The notes under the pieces were generated by a model that saw nothing but the letters and a program-made list of their open reading frames with translations, was not told the origin of the DNA and ran no database searches. From assembly GCF_000754815.1 (NCBI RefSeq), contig NZ_KN150747.1, positions 2,886,896 through 2,950,895 of the forward strand: a stretch of 64,000 bases of DNA, given 5' to 3'. Both the position numbers and the translations under genes were made by a program. How positions within the stretch are numbered: position 1 is the first letter of the stretch; the number at the start of each line of letters is the position of its first letter. The DNA is from Yersinia ruckeri ATCC 29473 (lineage in GTDB: Bacteria > Pseudomonadota > Gammaproteobacteria > Enterobacterales > Enterobacteriaceae). Shown here in pieces: positions 1 to 9,551 of the stretch.

Positions 1-414
1 CGCCCATTATATCAAACTGAATTTACTATTTTGCTCGCGTATTTATTGATGTTTACGCCCCGAGCCTTGATCAGTTTGCGAGCAGGTATAGCACAGGCTC
101 CGGTCGAGTTGGAAAATGTGGCTCGCAGTCTGGGGAAATCCCCCACTCAAGCGATCTGGAGCACCACGATGAGACTGGCAGCACCTGGTGCAGCCGCAGG
201 AGCGGTGCTGGTATTCCTCGCTATCTCAAATGAATTGACAGCCACATTGCTACTGTCACCGAATGGCACCCGTACCTTGGCAACAGGGTTTTGGGCCTTA
301 ACCAGCGAGATAGACTATGTTGCTGCAGCCCCTTATGCACTGCTGATGGTGGCGCTTTCCCTGCCATTAACCTGGCTTCTTTATTCTCAATCTCAACGCA
401 CGGCAGGACTATGA
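1..414 (+). CDS. yfuB: Ferric-iron ABC transporter permease YfuB, 3' part
   Basis: The reading frame is open from the first base of the window and ends at 414, so only the C-terminal 137 residues are present. They show the binding-protein-dependent permease signature region ([11 protein letters not shown] followed by the [16 protein letters not shown] segment) and the last membrane helices. The family is the SfuB/FbpB inner-membrane permease that moves Fe3+ delivered by a periplasmic binding protein. The stop overlaps the start of the ATPase gene (ATGA), so the two are translationally coupled. The upstream part and any Fur-controlled promoter lie outside the window. Confidence 0.88.
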   Translation, partial: RPLYQTEFTILLAYLLMFTPRALISLRAGIAQAPVELENVARSLGKSPTQAIWSTTMRLAAPGAAAGAVLVFLAISNELTATLLLSPNGTRTLATGFWALTSEIDYVAAAPYALLMVALSLPLTWLLYSQSQRTAGL

Positions 415-1460
415 GTACGCTTCAACTTCAACAAATCGCCAAGTCTTATCAATCTGTTACCGTTCTGGACCATATTGATTTACAGGTAAGCACGGGGAGT
501 CGCACGGCAATTGTCGGGCCTTCTGGCTCAGGAAAAACGACTTTGCTGCGGATTATTGCTGGTTTCGAAACACCGGACCACGGTAAGGTTATCTTGCAAG
601 GCAAACCGGTATTTGATAGTTCGACCTATATACCTGCCCATAAAAGAGGCATTGGTTTTGTGCCACAAGATGGTGCGTTGTTCCCACATTTCACCGTGGC
701 AGGCAATATTGGCTACGGACTGGAAGGGACAAAACAAGAAAAGACACGACGGATTAATGAGCTGATGGAGATGGTGTCACTGGATAGACGATTATCCGCA
801 CTGTGGCCCCATGAGCTTTCTGGTGGGCAACAACAGCGTGTCGCCCTTGCCAGAGCGCTAGCCCAGCGCCCGATGTTGATGCTACTGGATGAACCCTTCT
901 CAGCATTAGATACTGCATTACGTGCTTCAACCCGCAAAGCTGTGGTTGAATTATTGGCTCAGGCCAATATTGCCTCAATACTGGTGACCCATGATCAAAC
1001 GGAAGCGCTATCGTTCGCCTCGCAGGTCGCCGTCATGTGCGCTGGCAAGCTGGCACATGTTGGCTCACCGCAAGAACTTTATCTGCGCCCCGTTGATGAA
1101 TCAACCGCAACATTCCTCGGCGAGACATTGATTCTTTCTGCCCATATTGATGCGGGCTGGGCTGATTGCGCACTCGGTAAAGTTTGCGTTGACAACCACC
1201 AAGTCCATGGACTTACGCGCATTATGTTACGACCGGAACAAATCATCATCACCCCTTTGCTCGCCGAGCATCATCACATGGCCCATTGTCTGGCCAAAGT
1301 CACCAACATCGATTTTGCCGGTTTTATCTCAATACTGACTTTGCATATCGTCGCCAGCGACGAAACCGTAGAGATCAAAACAATAAGTCGGGAAGGTATC
1401 AGTGTCGGTGTAATGGTTGATCTGACCATTATTGGGCAGGCGCATATATTTTCTCGCTGA
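411..1460 (+). CDS. yfuC: Ferric-iron ABC transporter ATPase YfuC
   Basis: A 349-residue ABC ATPase very close in sequence to what I recall of Serratia SfuC. Walker A is GPSGSGKTT (about residues 37-45), the Q-loop is [10 protein letters not shown], the signature is [15 protein letters not shown], Walker B is [11 protein letters not shown] and the switch histidine is in [10 protein letters not shown]. The C-terminal third is the TOBE-type regulatory region ending in GQAHIFSR. The ATG at 411 overlaps the yfuB stop, which is why I prefer it to a longer upstream open frame. It energises Fe3+ import at the cytoplasmic face of the YfuB permease. Confidence 0.9.
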   Translation: MSTLQLQQIAKSYQSVTVLDHIDLQVSTGSRTAIVGPSGSGKTTLLRIIAGFETPDHGKVILQGKPVFDSSTYIPAHKRGIGFVPQDGALFPHFTVAGNIGYGLEGTKQEKTRRINELMEMVSLDRRLSALWPHELSGGQQQRVALARALAQRPMLMLLDEPFSALDTALRASTRKAVVELLAQANIASILVTHDQTEALSFASQVAVMCAGKLAHVGSPQELYLRPVDESTATFLGETLILSAHIDAGWADCALGKVCVDNHQVHGLTRIMLRPEQIIITPLLAEHHHMAHCLAKVTNIDFAGFISILTLHIVASDETVEIKTISREGISVGVMVDLTIIGQAHIFSR

Positions 1461-1587
1461 GTGGGACGAAGCTCGGTAACCGAACACCACCGGATGTAAG
1501 CATCGACATGCAGCATGAAGTTTTCCAGCGTAATACCCGACCACTTGCTGCTATTGTGTCACTCAGGATCTCGGTTGAGATTTGATC

Positions 1588-2255
1588 TTACATACCCAAT
1601 TTAGTTTTTAACACTTCATAAGGTGTTTTTCCACCATGTACTGAATGGGGGCGATGACAGTTATAAAATGCCTCCCATTCCGCTAGTTTTTCATGGGGGT
1701 CGACATCATCCATATAATCGATAAGCTGATAAAATTCCTATTTATCTGTCAGATGAGAACGTTCTACTTCTCCATTTAATCTCAGTGTCGCAGGTTTGAT
1801 ATAAACATGCTCCATCCCTAACTCATGAACATGCCAGTTAAATTTCACCTGGAACTCATGGCCATTGTCTGTCCTGATAGTCTTTATTCGGAAAGGAAAC
1901 TTATTCACAACGTAATCAATAAAATCAATCACATTAGCTTGATTATGCCGCTCATAAATTTTTAAGGCACGTATCCGAGTCGCATCATCCATTGCGGTAT
2001 ATTGAAAACGCTTAATCCGTTGACCATTAGGGCTATTAAAAAACAAGAACTTAACATCAACCTGCACATGATGCCCGGGAACCTGTATCTCATAACGTTT
2101 GAACAGCGGCTTAGAGCGTTGTCGTTGATTTTGTGGGAGTTGATTTAGCCTGTTTCGCAGAAGCACGTAATAACAGCCAGAGCGCGATACCTTGATATTA
2201 TGAAACCGTAATAAGTACCACGATATTCTCTGAGGTCCAGACTTTCATAATTACT
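1588..2255 (-). pseudogene. IS481-like transposase remnant
   Basis: Read on the minus strand from about 2255 to 1588 this is the catalytic part of an IS481-family (rve) transposase: PQRISWYLLRFHNIKVSRSG, then VQVDVKF, IRTDNGHEF and GEVERSH carry the DDE residues, and the end reads YNCHRPHSVHGGKTPYEVL. One in-frame TAG at 1738-1740 interrupts the frame where the family usually has Glu in a DKEEFYQL-like run. The N-terminal helix-turn-helix part is absent, with a stop just upstream of the retained region. No terminal inverted repeats were identified. It is a dead fragment. Confidence 0.8.
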
Positions 2256-2455
2256 AACATCGGAGTGTGTTAATCAATGGGGAGCAGGTCAGCTTAGCGT
2301 AGGTTTCATACCTATTGGACTTCAAACCCCTAAATACACACATCAAAAATGAAAATATAAAAACGGCACAATGTTATTGTTATGTTTTAATTGATTCAAT
2401 TAGGTTAACAAAATATTTATCTCACCGTTTTAAGTATCAGATCTTATTAAATAGC

Positions 2456-2482
2456 TAAAGTTTTTAGTTTTCCAGCCGAAAA
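2456..2482 (+). promoter_or_regulatory. Sigma-28 (FliA) promoter of the chemoreceptor gene
   Basis: TAAA at 2456-2459, a 15-base spacer, then GCCGAAAA at 2475-2482, one mismatch from the FliA consensus TAAA-N15-GCCGATAA. It lies 76 bases before the chemoreceptor start in the correct orientation. It matches the spacing of the flagellin promoters in this window. Confidence 0.8.
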
Positions 2483-2557
2483 TAGAGAGCTCTTCCCACG
2501 GCAGTGACAATGTTATTTGTCTTATTGCATCTGATTAAATTTTAGGTTGTACTATCT

Positions 2558-4171
2558 ATGTTCGAACGATTAAAAATCTCTCAGGGATTAATGGGTGTAT
2601 TGGCTCTATTCTGCATTATTCAAATTTTCTCCGGCTCTTGGAGCATTCTTGATGCCTCGGGCACGAATGACCGACTCACGCAAATCTCCTTAGGCTTTAA
2701 CCAAATCATGGCAATGGATAATGCCTATGCTTCAGTTACCGAGATCCGTGAAGAGGTGCTCAAAGACGCACTGATGCTCGCCACACAGCCGCAAGATGCC
2801 AAAGCGCGTCAATCACTCGGTGAATTACGCCAAAATCTGACTGAAGTCGATCAGCAGATGGAGAAGTTTTATCAACTTTCTCAATCAAACCAAAATGAAA
2901 TTGAACGCACTAAAAATGTAAAATCTCTCTATGAAAAAGCACGCGGTGATCTGCTGCAATTGATTATCAGCTTAGAAAATAACGATCTGGTCAAATTCCA
3001 GTCTATTATGCACAACCGCTCATCCACGCATTTTATGTCTGCACTGGATGACGCATCAGCCTATGTGGCCAATTCTATTATTACCCCTGCGGCCAACGCA
3101 GCTCAGGTCAGCTATCGCCAAATGCTGCCGCTTTCGCTCTCCTTTATGTTCGTATTTATTGTCCTGACCGGCGCGGTTTTGGTGTGGATAAGAAAATATG
3201 TGCTGAATAAAATCAATCAGGTTATCGACTATCAAGCGGCCATTGCGCACGGCAATTTATCGATTGAAATTGATGCCAATGGCAACAACGAAATTGGCAA
3301 ACTGATGCAGGGATTGAAGCACATGCGTGATGAACTGGCGAATACGGTCAGCGCGGTGCGTGCAGGTACTCAGAATATCTATACTGGCGTGCAGGAAATT
3401 GCGGCAGGCAACAGCGATCTTTCCAGCCGTACCGAAGAACAGGCCAGCTCGCTTGAAGAAACCGCAGCCAGCATGGAACAGCTTTCTGCTACGGTAAAAA
3501 ACAACTCCGACAGTGCAAATGCAGCAACATCATTGGTAAAACGTGCTTCAAACAGCGCCGTTAACGGCGGTGAAATCACCCGTAAGATGGTGATCACCAT
3601 GAGTGATATTGCCGATAGCTCCCGCAAAATTGGCGATATCACCAGCGTCATCGATGGAATCGCCTTTCAAACCAATATCTTGGCGCTGAATGCAGCAGTC
3701 GAAGCGGCTCGTGCTGGAGAACAAGGCCGTGGATTTGCCGTCGTAGCGGGTGAAGTGCGAAATTTAGCGCAGCGCAGCGCTCAGGCCGCCAAAGAGATTA
3801 AAACTCTGATTGATGCATCTGTCTTGCGCGTCGATCAAGGTAATGATTTGGTTGAAAACGTCAGTGGCGCTATGACTGAAATTGTGACCGCCATTGGACA
3901 AGTCACCGAAACCATGCAAGAAATCTCCAACGCCTCAGAAGAGCAAAGCCGAGGGATCACCCAGATCGCGCAGGCAGTGAATGAAATGGATAAGGTCACC
4001 CAGCAGAATGCAGCATTGGTTGAACAGTCCGCTTCCGCTGCCAGCGCACTCGAAGATCAGGCCGATCGTTTGAATCAAACAGTAGCGATATTCAAACTCG
4101 CCGCGTCAGGTTCTGCGCCAGAGAAAATTCGAGTACAGCCAGATCAGGGCCGCCTGATGGCTGCCAATTGA
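2558..4171 (+). CDS. Methyl-accepting chemotaxis protein
   Basis: A 537-residue Tar/Tsr-type chemoreceptor. A membrane helix lies at about 8-29, a four-helix-bundle periplasmic sensor at 30-188, the second helix at 190-212, HAMP at about 213-265, then the signalling domain with the hairpin tip [20 protein letters not shown] near residues 365-385. Methylation-helix repeats such as [21 protein letters not shown] flank it. It controls the CheA/CheW kinase complex at the cell pole. The C-terminus ends in LMAAN and lacks the NWETF-type pentapeptide that tethers CheR/CheB in major receptors, so adaptation probably depends on neighbours. The ligand cannot be told from the sequence. A FliA promoter lies upstream. 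Confidence 0.92.
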   Translation: MFERLKISQGLMGVLALFCIIQIFSGSWSILDASGTNDRLTQISLGFNQIMAMDNAYASVTEIREEVLKDALMLATQPQDAKARQSLGELRQNLTEVDQQMEKFYQLSQSNQNEIERTKNVKSLYEKARGDLLQLIISLENNDLVKFQSIMHNRSSTHFMSALDDASAYVANSIITPAANAAQVSYRQMLPLSLSFMFVFIVLTGAVLVWIRKYVLNKINQVIDYQAAIAHGNLSIEIDANGNNEIGKLMQGLKHMRDELANTVSAVRAGTQNIYTGVQEIAAGNSDLSSRTEEQASSLEETAASMEQLSATVKNNSDSANAATSLVKRASNSAVNGGEITRKMVITMSDIADSSRKIGDITSVIDGIAFQTNILALNAAVEAARAGEQGRGFAVVAGEVRNLAQRSAQAAKEIKTLIDASVLRVDQGNDLVENVSGAMTEIVTAIGQVTETMQEISNASEEQSRGITQIAQAVNEMDKVTQQNAALVEQSASAASALEDQADRLNQTVAIFKLAASGSAPEKIRVQPDQGRLMAAN

Positions 4172-4391
4172 AAACCCTGCCACTATACAGCCCCATAGTT
4201 GCCATACTCTGAGTGAAATATGGGTTTTGAGATTCAGGCGTACGAAAACGTACGGCTGAACCTCAAACCCCGATATCAAAGACATGGTGGCCTTCATAGT
4301 CATTTGTACCAATCAGGTATCCGTTGATCGGGATGTCGTGGCACAGCAAGTGGGGGTGCGGACGATTTCCTGGACTCTCAGGAAATAAAAT

Positions 4392-5107
4392 ATGTTTACT
4401 GAAGCGGAGAAAATTCGCGCTATTAAGCTCTACTTCAAATACGGTAAAAACTCGCTCCCGTAGTGCGTGAACGGGGGTTATCCCTCTAACTGCGTGAAGA
4501 AGGCATTACTGTCAGCCATTACCGGGTGATGAGGCCCATGACCGCCGGGGGACTTATTGTTCAGCAACGGTGGACTTATAAAGCCACCACAAAACCAAAA
4601 TCCCGGCCATAACTGGCCCCTAACTTACTGAACTATAAATTTAATCCACCGGGGCCGAATCAGGTGTGGATAAGTGATATAACTGACCTTCTGACTGGTG
4701 AAAGCTGGTTGTATGTGGTTGCCTTTATGGATTTATATTCACGACGTATCGTAGACTGGCACATTGATAAGCGAATGACCGCTGATTTGATATGTAAGGG
4801 GCTGTTTGTCCATACCGAGTGGGGCTCACAATATACGAGCACTCGCTTTCAGATATTGCTCGCAGACGTTGGTCTGAGAAGCTGCATGGGGGATGTTGGT
4901 GCGTACTGGGATAATGCGGTAATGTAGCGTTTTTTGGGTAGCCTGAAATATAAATGGGTACTGCGGGTTAAACAACCTGCCCGTGCGCATATGGGATAGG
5001 ATGTTGCTAATTATATTCGTTATTACAATACAGACAGAGCGCACACCGCCAATGGTGGATTATCACCGATGAGATATGAGCAACTGTCTTTCCGAAATGT
5101 GTCCTGA
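4392..5107 (+). pseudogene. IS3-family element remnant (orfA start and orfB)
   Basis: ATG at 4392 opens an OrfA-like start (MFTEAEKIRAIKLYFKYGK) that stops after 23 residues. From about 4505 to 5107 a second, partly continuous frame encodes an OrfB-like integrase core: NQVWISDITDLLTGESWLYV, MDLYSRRIVDWHIDKRMT, TEWGSQYTS, AYWDNAVM and YYNTDRAHTANGGLSPMRYE. It has in-frame stops at 4610, 4925 and 4988. The stop at 4925 sits exactly where the catalytic Glu of the DDE triad (usually VERFxGSL) should be. Parts of OrfA and of the OrfB N-terminus are deleted. It cannot encode an active transposase. Confidence 0.8.
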
Positions 5108-5492
5108 TTTGATTGACCTGAACACAAACCGCCCGATATGACCGCAAGATAAAAATTGTTCCCGTGGTCGGGTGGCAAGAAGATTGAGTCGATGACATCC
5201 AGCCTCGTTTTGCTGGGACAGAAAAAGTCCCAGCCTTTTACCTGATGATGACCCGATGGATCAGCGTGCCTGTTATTTCGGTTTCCGAATGTCACCGGGC
5301 GAAACGGCAGAGCCTGGCACCGGTTCTTCAGCCATTTTTGTACCGCCCTCCGTCTGATCCACAGGCGCCAAAAACGCGGGCAAGTCGCCCCGCTTAACAC
5401 CATTGATACAAGAACTCATCCTTCAGCAAAAGGAAGAACGGGGCAGGACGCGGCATTACGGGGCAGGAACAGTCAAAAAACAGCGAGGGATA
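5108..5492. other. Unassigned sequence between IS remnant and prophage
   Basis: About 385 bases with richer GC than the prophage start. Short open frames exist on both strands but none has a recognisable domain, a good ribosome site and a sensible length together. A minus-strand segment near 5400-5270 reads like protein (KRGDLPAFLAPVDQTEGG) and may be the debris of another mobile gene. I see no RNA gene or repeat here. Confidence 0.4.
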
Positions 5493-5614
5493 AAAACAAA
5501 AAAACCGCCTCTCGGCGGTTAACGACATACTCATACTACTTTGTTTTACTTATACTATTTTCCATGGTGCCCGGGGCGGGACTTGAACCCGCACAGCCAT
5601 AAGCCGAGGGATTT
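5493..5614. repeat. Prophage attachment site, left copy (attL)
   Basis: A 122-bp segment identical to 19560-19681 (offset 14,067). It contains the 3' part of tRNA-Leu (5565-5614, minus strand, including CCA) and the rho-independent terminator that follows the tRNA. Identity stops inside the anticodon arm, at the base after 5614. The integrase remnant begins about 120 bases inside. This is the footprint of tRNA-targeted site-specific integration; the partial tRNA here is not functional. Confidence 0.93.
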
Positions 5615-5735
5615 AAAAAAATAAAACATAACAAATGTAAATATAAAATTAAATATAATTATATTATATCAATTTTCTAAATGTGAGTATGTTTGGCTAT
5701 ATTTGCGCAGGGTTAGTTTGCGCCGCCATTAAAAA

Positions 5736-6758
5736 TCAGTCATTTTCGAACTTGTCATAGGGATTCAATGTTAGTGCTGCATCCAGATGATCCGGAGCGA
5801 AATGTGAGTAACGCATAGTCATCACAATGCTGCTGTGACCGAGGATTTGTTGCAGTACCAGAATGTTGCCGCCCCCCATCATAAAATGGCTGGCAAATCT
5901 GTGCCGCAGTACGTGAGTACGCTGTCCTTTAGGCAGTTCTATCCCCGCCCTTTTTAGTGCATTTTTGAAAGCATCATAACAGGATGAAAACATTGGCCCT
6001 CGCCGTTTAGGCAAGCGGTCATATAAACGTTTGGATATGGGAACTGTACGATTACGCTTACTTTTAGTCTGAGTAAATGTGACACGATTCAGCATAAGTT
6101 GAGACTGAGAAAGCCCCTGCGCTTCGCTCCATCTCGTACCGGTAGCTAGGCATAAGCGAACCACATTACCCAGGTCTTTATTTTCCAACTCGTCACAAGC
6201 AACCAATAGTCGCTTTATATCGTCAGGATAGAGAAATGCGAGCTCCTGATCTCCCTCTTTAAACTGGCGTAAGCCATCCTGAGGATTATCACCCTCCCAT
6301 TCTCCTAACCGTTTTAACTCTGAAAATACCGCCCGAAGATAAGAATATTCACGGTTAACCGTTGCTTGTTTCGGTGCCGCCTTGCCCTTAGCTTGCCATT
6401 TGCCGTTAAGCCGCTGTTCCCGATAAACAGCAAAAGCGTTCTTATCAAAATCCGTGACCAGTGGATCACCCGGGTCTATTCACCCAACCGTTCACAGATA
6501 GCCTCTAACTTTACCTTTCGGGGTTTCACCCGATGTTAGAGTTTGCCCGTGCATCTCGTACCAACGACTAACCAAATTGCTGAGTTTCAATGTATTACCA
6601 ACCGAAGCCTCAACAACTTGATCTTTTTGCATCATACGACGCTCAAATGAGAGCGCCTCGCCTTTAGTAGCAAACTGCTTGCGAAGCCGTTCACCACGCC
6701 GTCCATTGGGATAGCACTCACAAATCCATTTGCCAGTGGTTAATGTACGAACAGCCAC
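5736..6758 (-). pseudogene. int: P2-like phage integrase, broken
   Basis: Tyrosine recombinase of the P2 type. The N-terminal arm-binding part (6758-6492) begins MAVRTLTTGKWICECYPNGR. The catalytic part down to 5736 shows Arg in TGTRWSEAQGL, a Lys-rich beta-hairpin TKSKRNRTVPI, the HxLR box in THVLRHRFASH, the second His in LGHSSIVM and the nucleophile in MRYSHF. Between them the frame is disturbed twice: an extra C in a C-run near 6523, and an extra 14 bases near 6470-6483 that duplicate GGGTGA. Together they add 15 bases, restoring frame, but the shifted stretch meets a stop at 6492. The protein would be about 340 residues if repaired. The prophage can therefore probably not excise itself. 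Confidence 0.87.
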
Positions 6759-6778
6759 GTAGTTTTCCTCTTATGCCA

Positions 6779-8476
6779 TCAGGCAACAACCAATTCATGT
6801 TCAGGATTGGCATCTAGTTGAGCCTGTCTAGCGAGAGCAAGGCTTTCCCTGTATTCGTGCGCATCAGCTTTTAATGTCCAATGGGTTTCAATATGCATAT
6901 CATCAAGTAGCGATTTAATATCTGACAACGACACACTAAAGAACTCTTTACGCTGATTAACTTTATTAAGCTGAGCCTGTTTGAATTTTCTATGAAGCGC
7001 ATTTTCGAGGGTAGGTGCATCTTCACTATAAATCATGGCGTGAACATCAAACGAGAATGGTACGCTTGCATCACCGAGTTCTTTTACACGATCCATCGGT
7101 TCTAAACGTCTGGTCATACCGATTTTAAATACATCTTCACCAAAGGAACCAATATTACTAATTACATAGACATGGCCAGCTCGTGTTTGTTGAGCCATAG
7201 ATATTGCACGTTGATTTTTTGCTTCTGCCTCTTCATATTTCTTCTGTAGCTCATCTAACTGCTGTTGTAACACAGCCCGCTGTTCATCATTTGCAGCTTG
7301 TAGATCCTTAGTTGCTTTTTCGATAGCCTGCACTATCATTTTTTCTTCTTTTTCAGCATCTTTAATAGCTTTTTCATATTCCTTACGGGCTTTTTCTTCC
7401 TCCCTTAACTGTTCTTTAATTCTTCTTTGTTCTTCTTTTTCTTCTATGAGAATTTCATTTACAGCGACTGCCCATCGAAGCTCATTTAATCTTGCCTGCA
7501 AAAAAGTATCTGTTATTTTTGCATCTCTGAATGCACCACCGTTAAAATTAACAAGCGAAAATGCATCTCTTATTTCTTGTGATAATTTGCCATAATTGTT
7601 ATGGCGGACTTTTGCCATAACAGTATCAACCTTGCCATTAAAGGCATCTAGTATAAAATTGATTGCTGTATTACGTCTGTTTGGCTCAACATACTGGCAG
7701 CTTGCCGCTTTATCAGCGCGCATCAGCGTTCTGGTTAGTTCTCTCGCCTTTTTCAACTCATTGCCAGCATCTTTAAATGAATATTCTTCTGCTAATTCAT
7801 CTAATATACTTCTATTAGGAATAATCCACTCATCTCCATAGCCTTTTATTTTATTTTTCATTGCATTTGCTACTGACTCATAATTTTCAGCAAACTCTTT
7901 AGCCTCATACGCCGAACCTGCTATTTCTTTAGCCCTTTCTTCCGCATTATTCATTAAGCTAACTGCATTATCATTAGCATTACGGATAATTTCCTCAGCT
8001 TTTGTATGGGCCTCATCTAACTTCTCTTTTGCTTTAAGGCGAGTTTCGCGAACTTCGCGAGTAATTGCTATAGCCTCTTCACGCGCATTGCCCAGAGTTA
8101 TTTGAGCTTGTTTATCAGCATCCATTATCGTTATCTCTGAACGCCTGTTTGCTTCATTAATTATTTTTGAAGACTTGTTATAAGCATCATGAAGTAGTTT
8201 TTTAACTGTTTCATTTGCATCTGAAATTATTTTATCTGCAAGTAATTCCGCATTGTAAGTCTCGGTATACTTCCATAAAGGGGCTGTATTTTCCTCTAAC
8301 TCTATATACTTGTTATGTGAGGATGTCAGTTCACTTTTAAGATTTTCGACCTCTAACTTTATCTTTTCTTCATCAACTCTCAGTTGCTTGAGTAATTTCT
8401 GTTTTTTTATTATCAAATAAAACAGATATGGACTAACCACCCCTAAAATAATAAGAACAATAAGTACGAATTCCAT
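6779..8476 (-). CDS. SNIPE-like anti-phage protein: TM, DUF4041 and GIY-YIG nuclease
   Basis: Intact 565-residue protein. A single membrane helix lies at residues 4-23 and a long alpha-helical coiled coil of repeating amphipathic segments at 25-200. A DUF4041 domain follows at about 205-345 (motifs LLDELAEEYSFKDAG-like, NRRNTAINFILDAFNGKVD, KLSQEIRDAF, LRWAV), then a charged coiled coil at 345-425. A GIY-YIG/T5orf172 nuclease lies at 433-525 (HVYVISN, FKIGMTR, Arg in MDRVKEL, Glu in TLENALHRKF). This is the architecture of SNIPE, a membrane-anchored nuclease that cuts phage DNA during injection. The start has a strong GGGAGG site. It lies 20 bases after the repressor gene and is probably co-transcribed with it, so it should be expressed in the lysogen. 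DUF4041/GIY-YIG proteins are known; activity here is inference. Confidence 0.85.
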   Translation of the reverse strand: MEFVLIVLIILGVVSPYLFYLIIKKQKLLKQLRVDEEKIKLEVENLKSELTSSHNKYIELEENTAPLWKYTETYNAELLADKIISDANETVKKLLHDAYNKSSKIINEANRRSEITIMDADKQAQITLGNAREEAIAITREVRETRLKAKEKLDEAHTKAEEIIRNANDNAVSLMNNAEERAKEIAGSAYEAKEFAENYESVANAMKNKIKGYGDEWIIPNRSILDELAEEYSFKDAGNELKKARELTRTLMRADKAASCQYVEPNRRNTAINFILDAFNGKVDTVMAKVRHNNYGKLSQEIRDAFSLVNFNGGAFRDAKITDTFLQARLNELRWAVAVNEILIEEKEEQRRIKEQLREEEKARKEYEKAIKDAEKEEKMIVQAIEKATKDLQAANDEQRAVLQQQLDELQKKYEEAEAKNQRAISMAQQTRAGHVYVISNIGSFGEDVFKIGMTRRLEPMDRVKELGDASVPFSFDVHAMIYSEDAPTLENALHRKFKQAQLNKVNQRKEFFSVSLSDIKSLLDDMHIETHWTLKADAHEYRESLALARQAQLDANPEHELVVA

Positions 8477-8496
8477 TAACTCAACCTCCCATATTA

Positions 8497-8865
8497 CTAG
8501 TTATTGTTCGACTTCAATTTAGGCTTCGATTGCGCGAACGCATCGCCAACCGCCTGTATATTTAGCCTTGCCGAGTCATCCATTGCTCGGTAATTCTCTA
8601 CTAGTTTCAGCTCTTCTGTAGAGATAGTATCTGGAGGGGTTCGTTTCCCAGTCAGTATATACATGACGTCTAAACCATACTGAGCATTCAACAATGCGAG
8701 TGTGGCAGCATCAGGTACGGTTTCCCCTCTCTCATATTTGCCCCAAGTTCTGGTTGAAACACCAAAATTTGTCGCCATAGCCTCTTGGCTTTCACCCGTT
8801 TTTTCCCTTTCTTCACGCAGTCGTGCGCCAATTAGGAATAATAATTCCTCTTTTTTGTTTGGCAT
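8497..8865 (-). CDS. Prophage repressor (XRE-type, C/CI-like)
   Basis: A 122-residue protein with an XRE helix-turn-helix at about residues 12-65 (LREEREKTGESQEAMATNFGVST, then WGKYERGETVPD). The C-terminal tail suits dimerisation and there is no LexA-type peptidase domain. Its position, divergent from the early genes and directly upstream of the SNIPE-like gene, is that of the immunity repressor in P2-like phages. It should bind the 60-base gap to its right and keep the early genes silent. The missing peptidase domain argues against RecA-driven cleavage. Confidence 0.82.
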   Translation of the reverse strand: MPNKKEELLFLIGARLREEREKTGESQEAMATNFGVSTRTWGKYERGETVPDAATLALLNAQYGLDVMYILTGKRTPPDTISTEELKLVENYRAMDDSARLNIQAVGDAFAQSKPKLKSNNN

Positions 8866-8925
8866 AGGAATAATGCTTCCTTGAATTGTGTTGTACAGGA
8901 ACTTAGTGGATCACAATATACCATT
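8866..8925. promoter_or_regulatory. Divergent early/repressor control region
   Basis: Sixty bases separate the divergent repressor and first early gene. TTGTAC at 8891-8896 with AT-rich CAATATA about 17 bases downstream is a weak candidate rightward promoter. No clear repeated operator could be picked out by eye. Function is inferred from position. Confidence 0.45.
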
Positions 8926-9117
8926 ATGAAACAAGTCGAACATGATCAACGCTCGCGATTACCGAAAGGAATCGCCTCAAAAAATCCTACCCCCATGTGT
9001 TTATCTGATGGTGAATGCTCTGAATTAGAAGCACTTGCAGCAAAAGAAAGTCGTTCAATTTCCAGTATGGCCCGTTTGGTTTACTTGCGCGGGATCGCTG
9101 CTATTCAGGCTGATTGA
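8926..9117 (+). CDS. Small early phage protein, possible ribbon-helix-helix
   Basis: 63 residues from ATG 8926 (an upstream in-frame TTG at 8881 would overlap the control region). The second half, SDGECSELEALAAKESRSISSMARLVYLRGI, has the spacing of a ribbon-helix-helix DNA-binding fold. It is the first gene to the right of the repressor, a usual place for a regulatory protein. No closer identity was recognised. Confidence 0.6.
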   Translation: MKQVEHDQRSRLPKGIASKNPTPMCLSDGECSELEALAAKESRSISSMARLVYLRGIAAIQAD

Positions 9118-9129
9118 TAAGGGGAAGTT

Positions 9130-9333
9130 ATGGGTAATGTCACCATTAATATCACCGTACCCACGGGCTATGTCTCTCTGAGAGAATATGCCGTAATGAC
9201 TGGTATCCCGTTCGCTATCTGCCTGGGAATGGTGCGCGATGGGCGGATTATTATTCGTCCGAAAATTAAAGCCGGTGACAAGGGTGAAGTTAACTTGGTC
9301 GCTATATTGAAAAATGCCATAGCCAATAGTTAG
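9130..9333 (+). CDS. Cox/Apl-like phage regulatory protein
   Basis: 67 residues. The core VSLREYAVMTGIPFAICLGMVRDGRIIIRPKI has the winged-helix pattern of P2-type Cox/Apl proteins, which act both as excisionases and as repressors of the lysogenic promoter. A good AGGGG-type site (AAGGGGAAGTT) precedes the ATG. The gene is in the position where cox lies in P2-like phages. Assignment rests on fold pattern and position, not on full-length recognition. Confidence 0.6.
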   Translation: MGNVTINITVPTGYVSLREYAVMTGIPFAICLGMVRDGRIIIRPKIKAGDKGEVNLVAILKNAIANS

Positions 9334-9344
9334 GGGAAAATACA

Positions 9345-9551
9345 ATGCATGCCTTAAGTGTTATCAGCCGTAATGCATGGTTTTATCGCGGGTTCGTGAT
9401 CAATTTCCGGCGCAGAACGGCTGTTAATTTACTTAACCGTTATGAGGTTTTTTTGGGCGATCAGTCTTTTGGTCTGTTTGATTCACAAGCGCAAGCAACT
9501 GGTTTTATTAATCAGTTGTACACCGAACGTGAGACGGGAGTAGCAGCATGA
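9345..9551 (+). CDS. Small phage early protein of unknown function
   Basis: 68 residues with a good ribosome site (AGGGGAAAA) 6 bases before the ATG. Rich in aromatic and basic residues, ending GVAA; no domain recognised. Its stop overlaps the next start (ATGA), so it belongs to the early operon. Confidence 0.65.
   Translation: MHALSVISRNAWFYRGFVINFRRRTAVNLLNRYEVFLGDQSFGLFDSQAQATGFINQLYTERETGVAA

Noticed and set aside
5023-5403. 126-codon minus-strand frame
   Set aside because: It spans the end of the IS3 remnant and unassigned sequence, has no recognised motif and no ribosome site.
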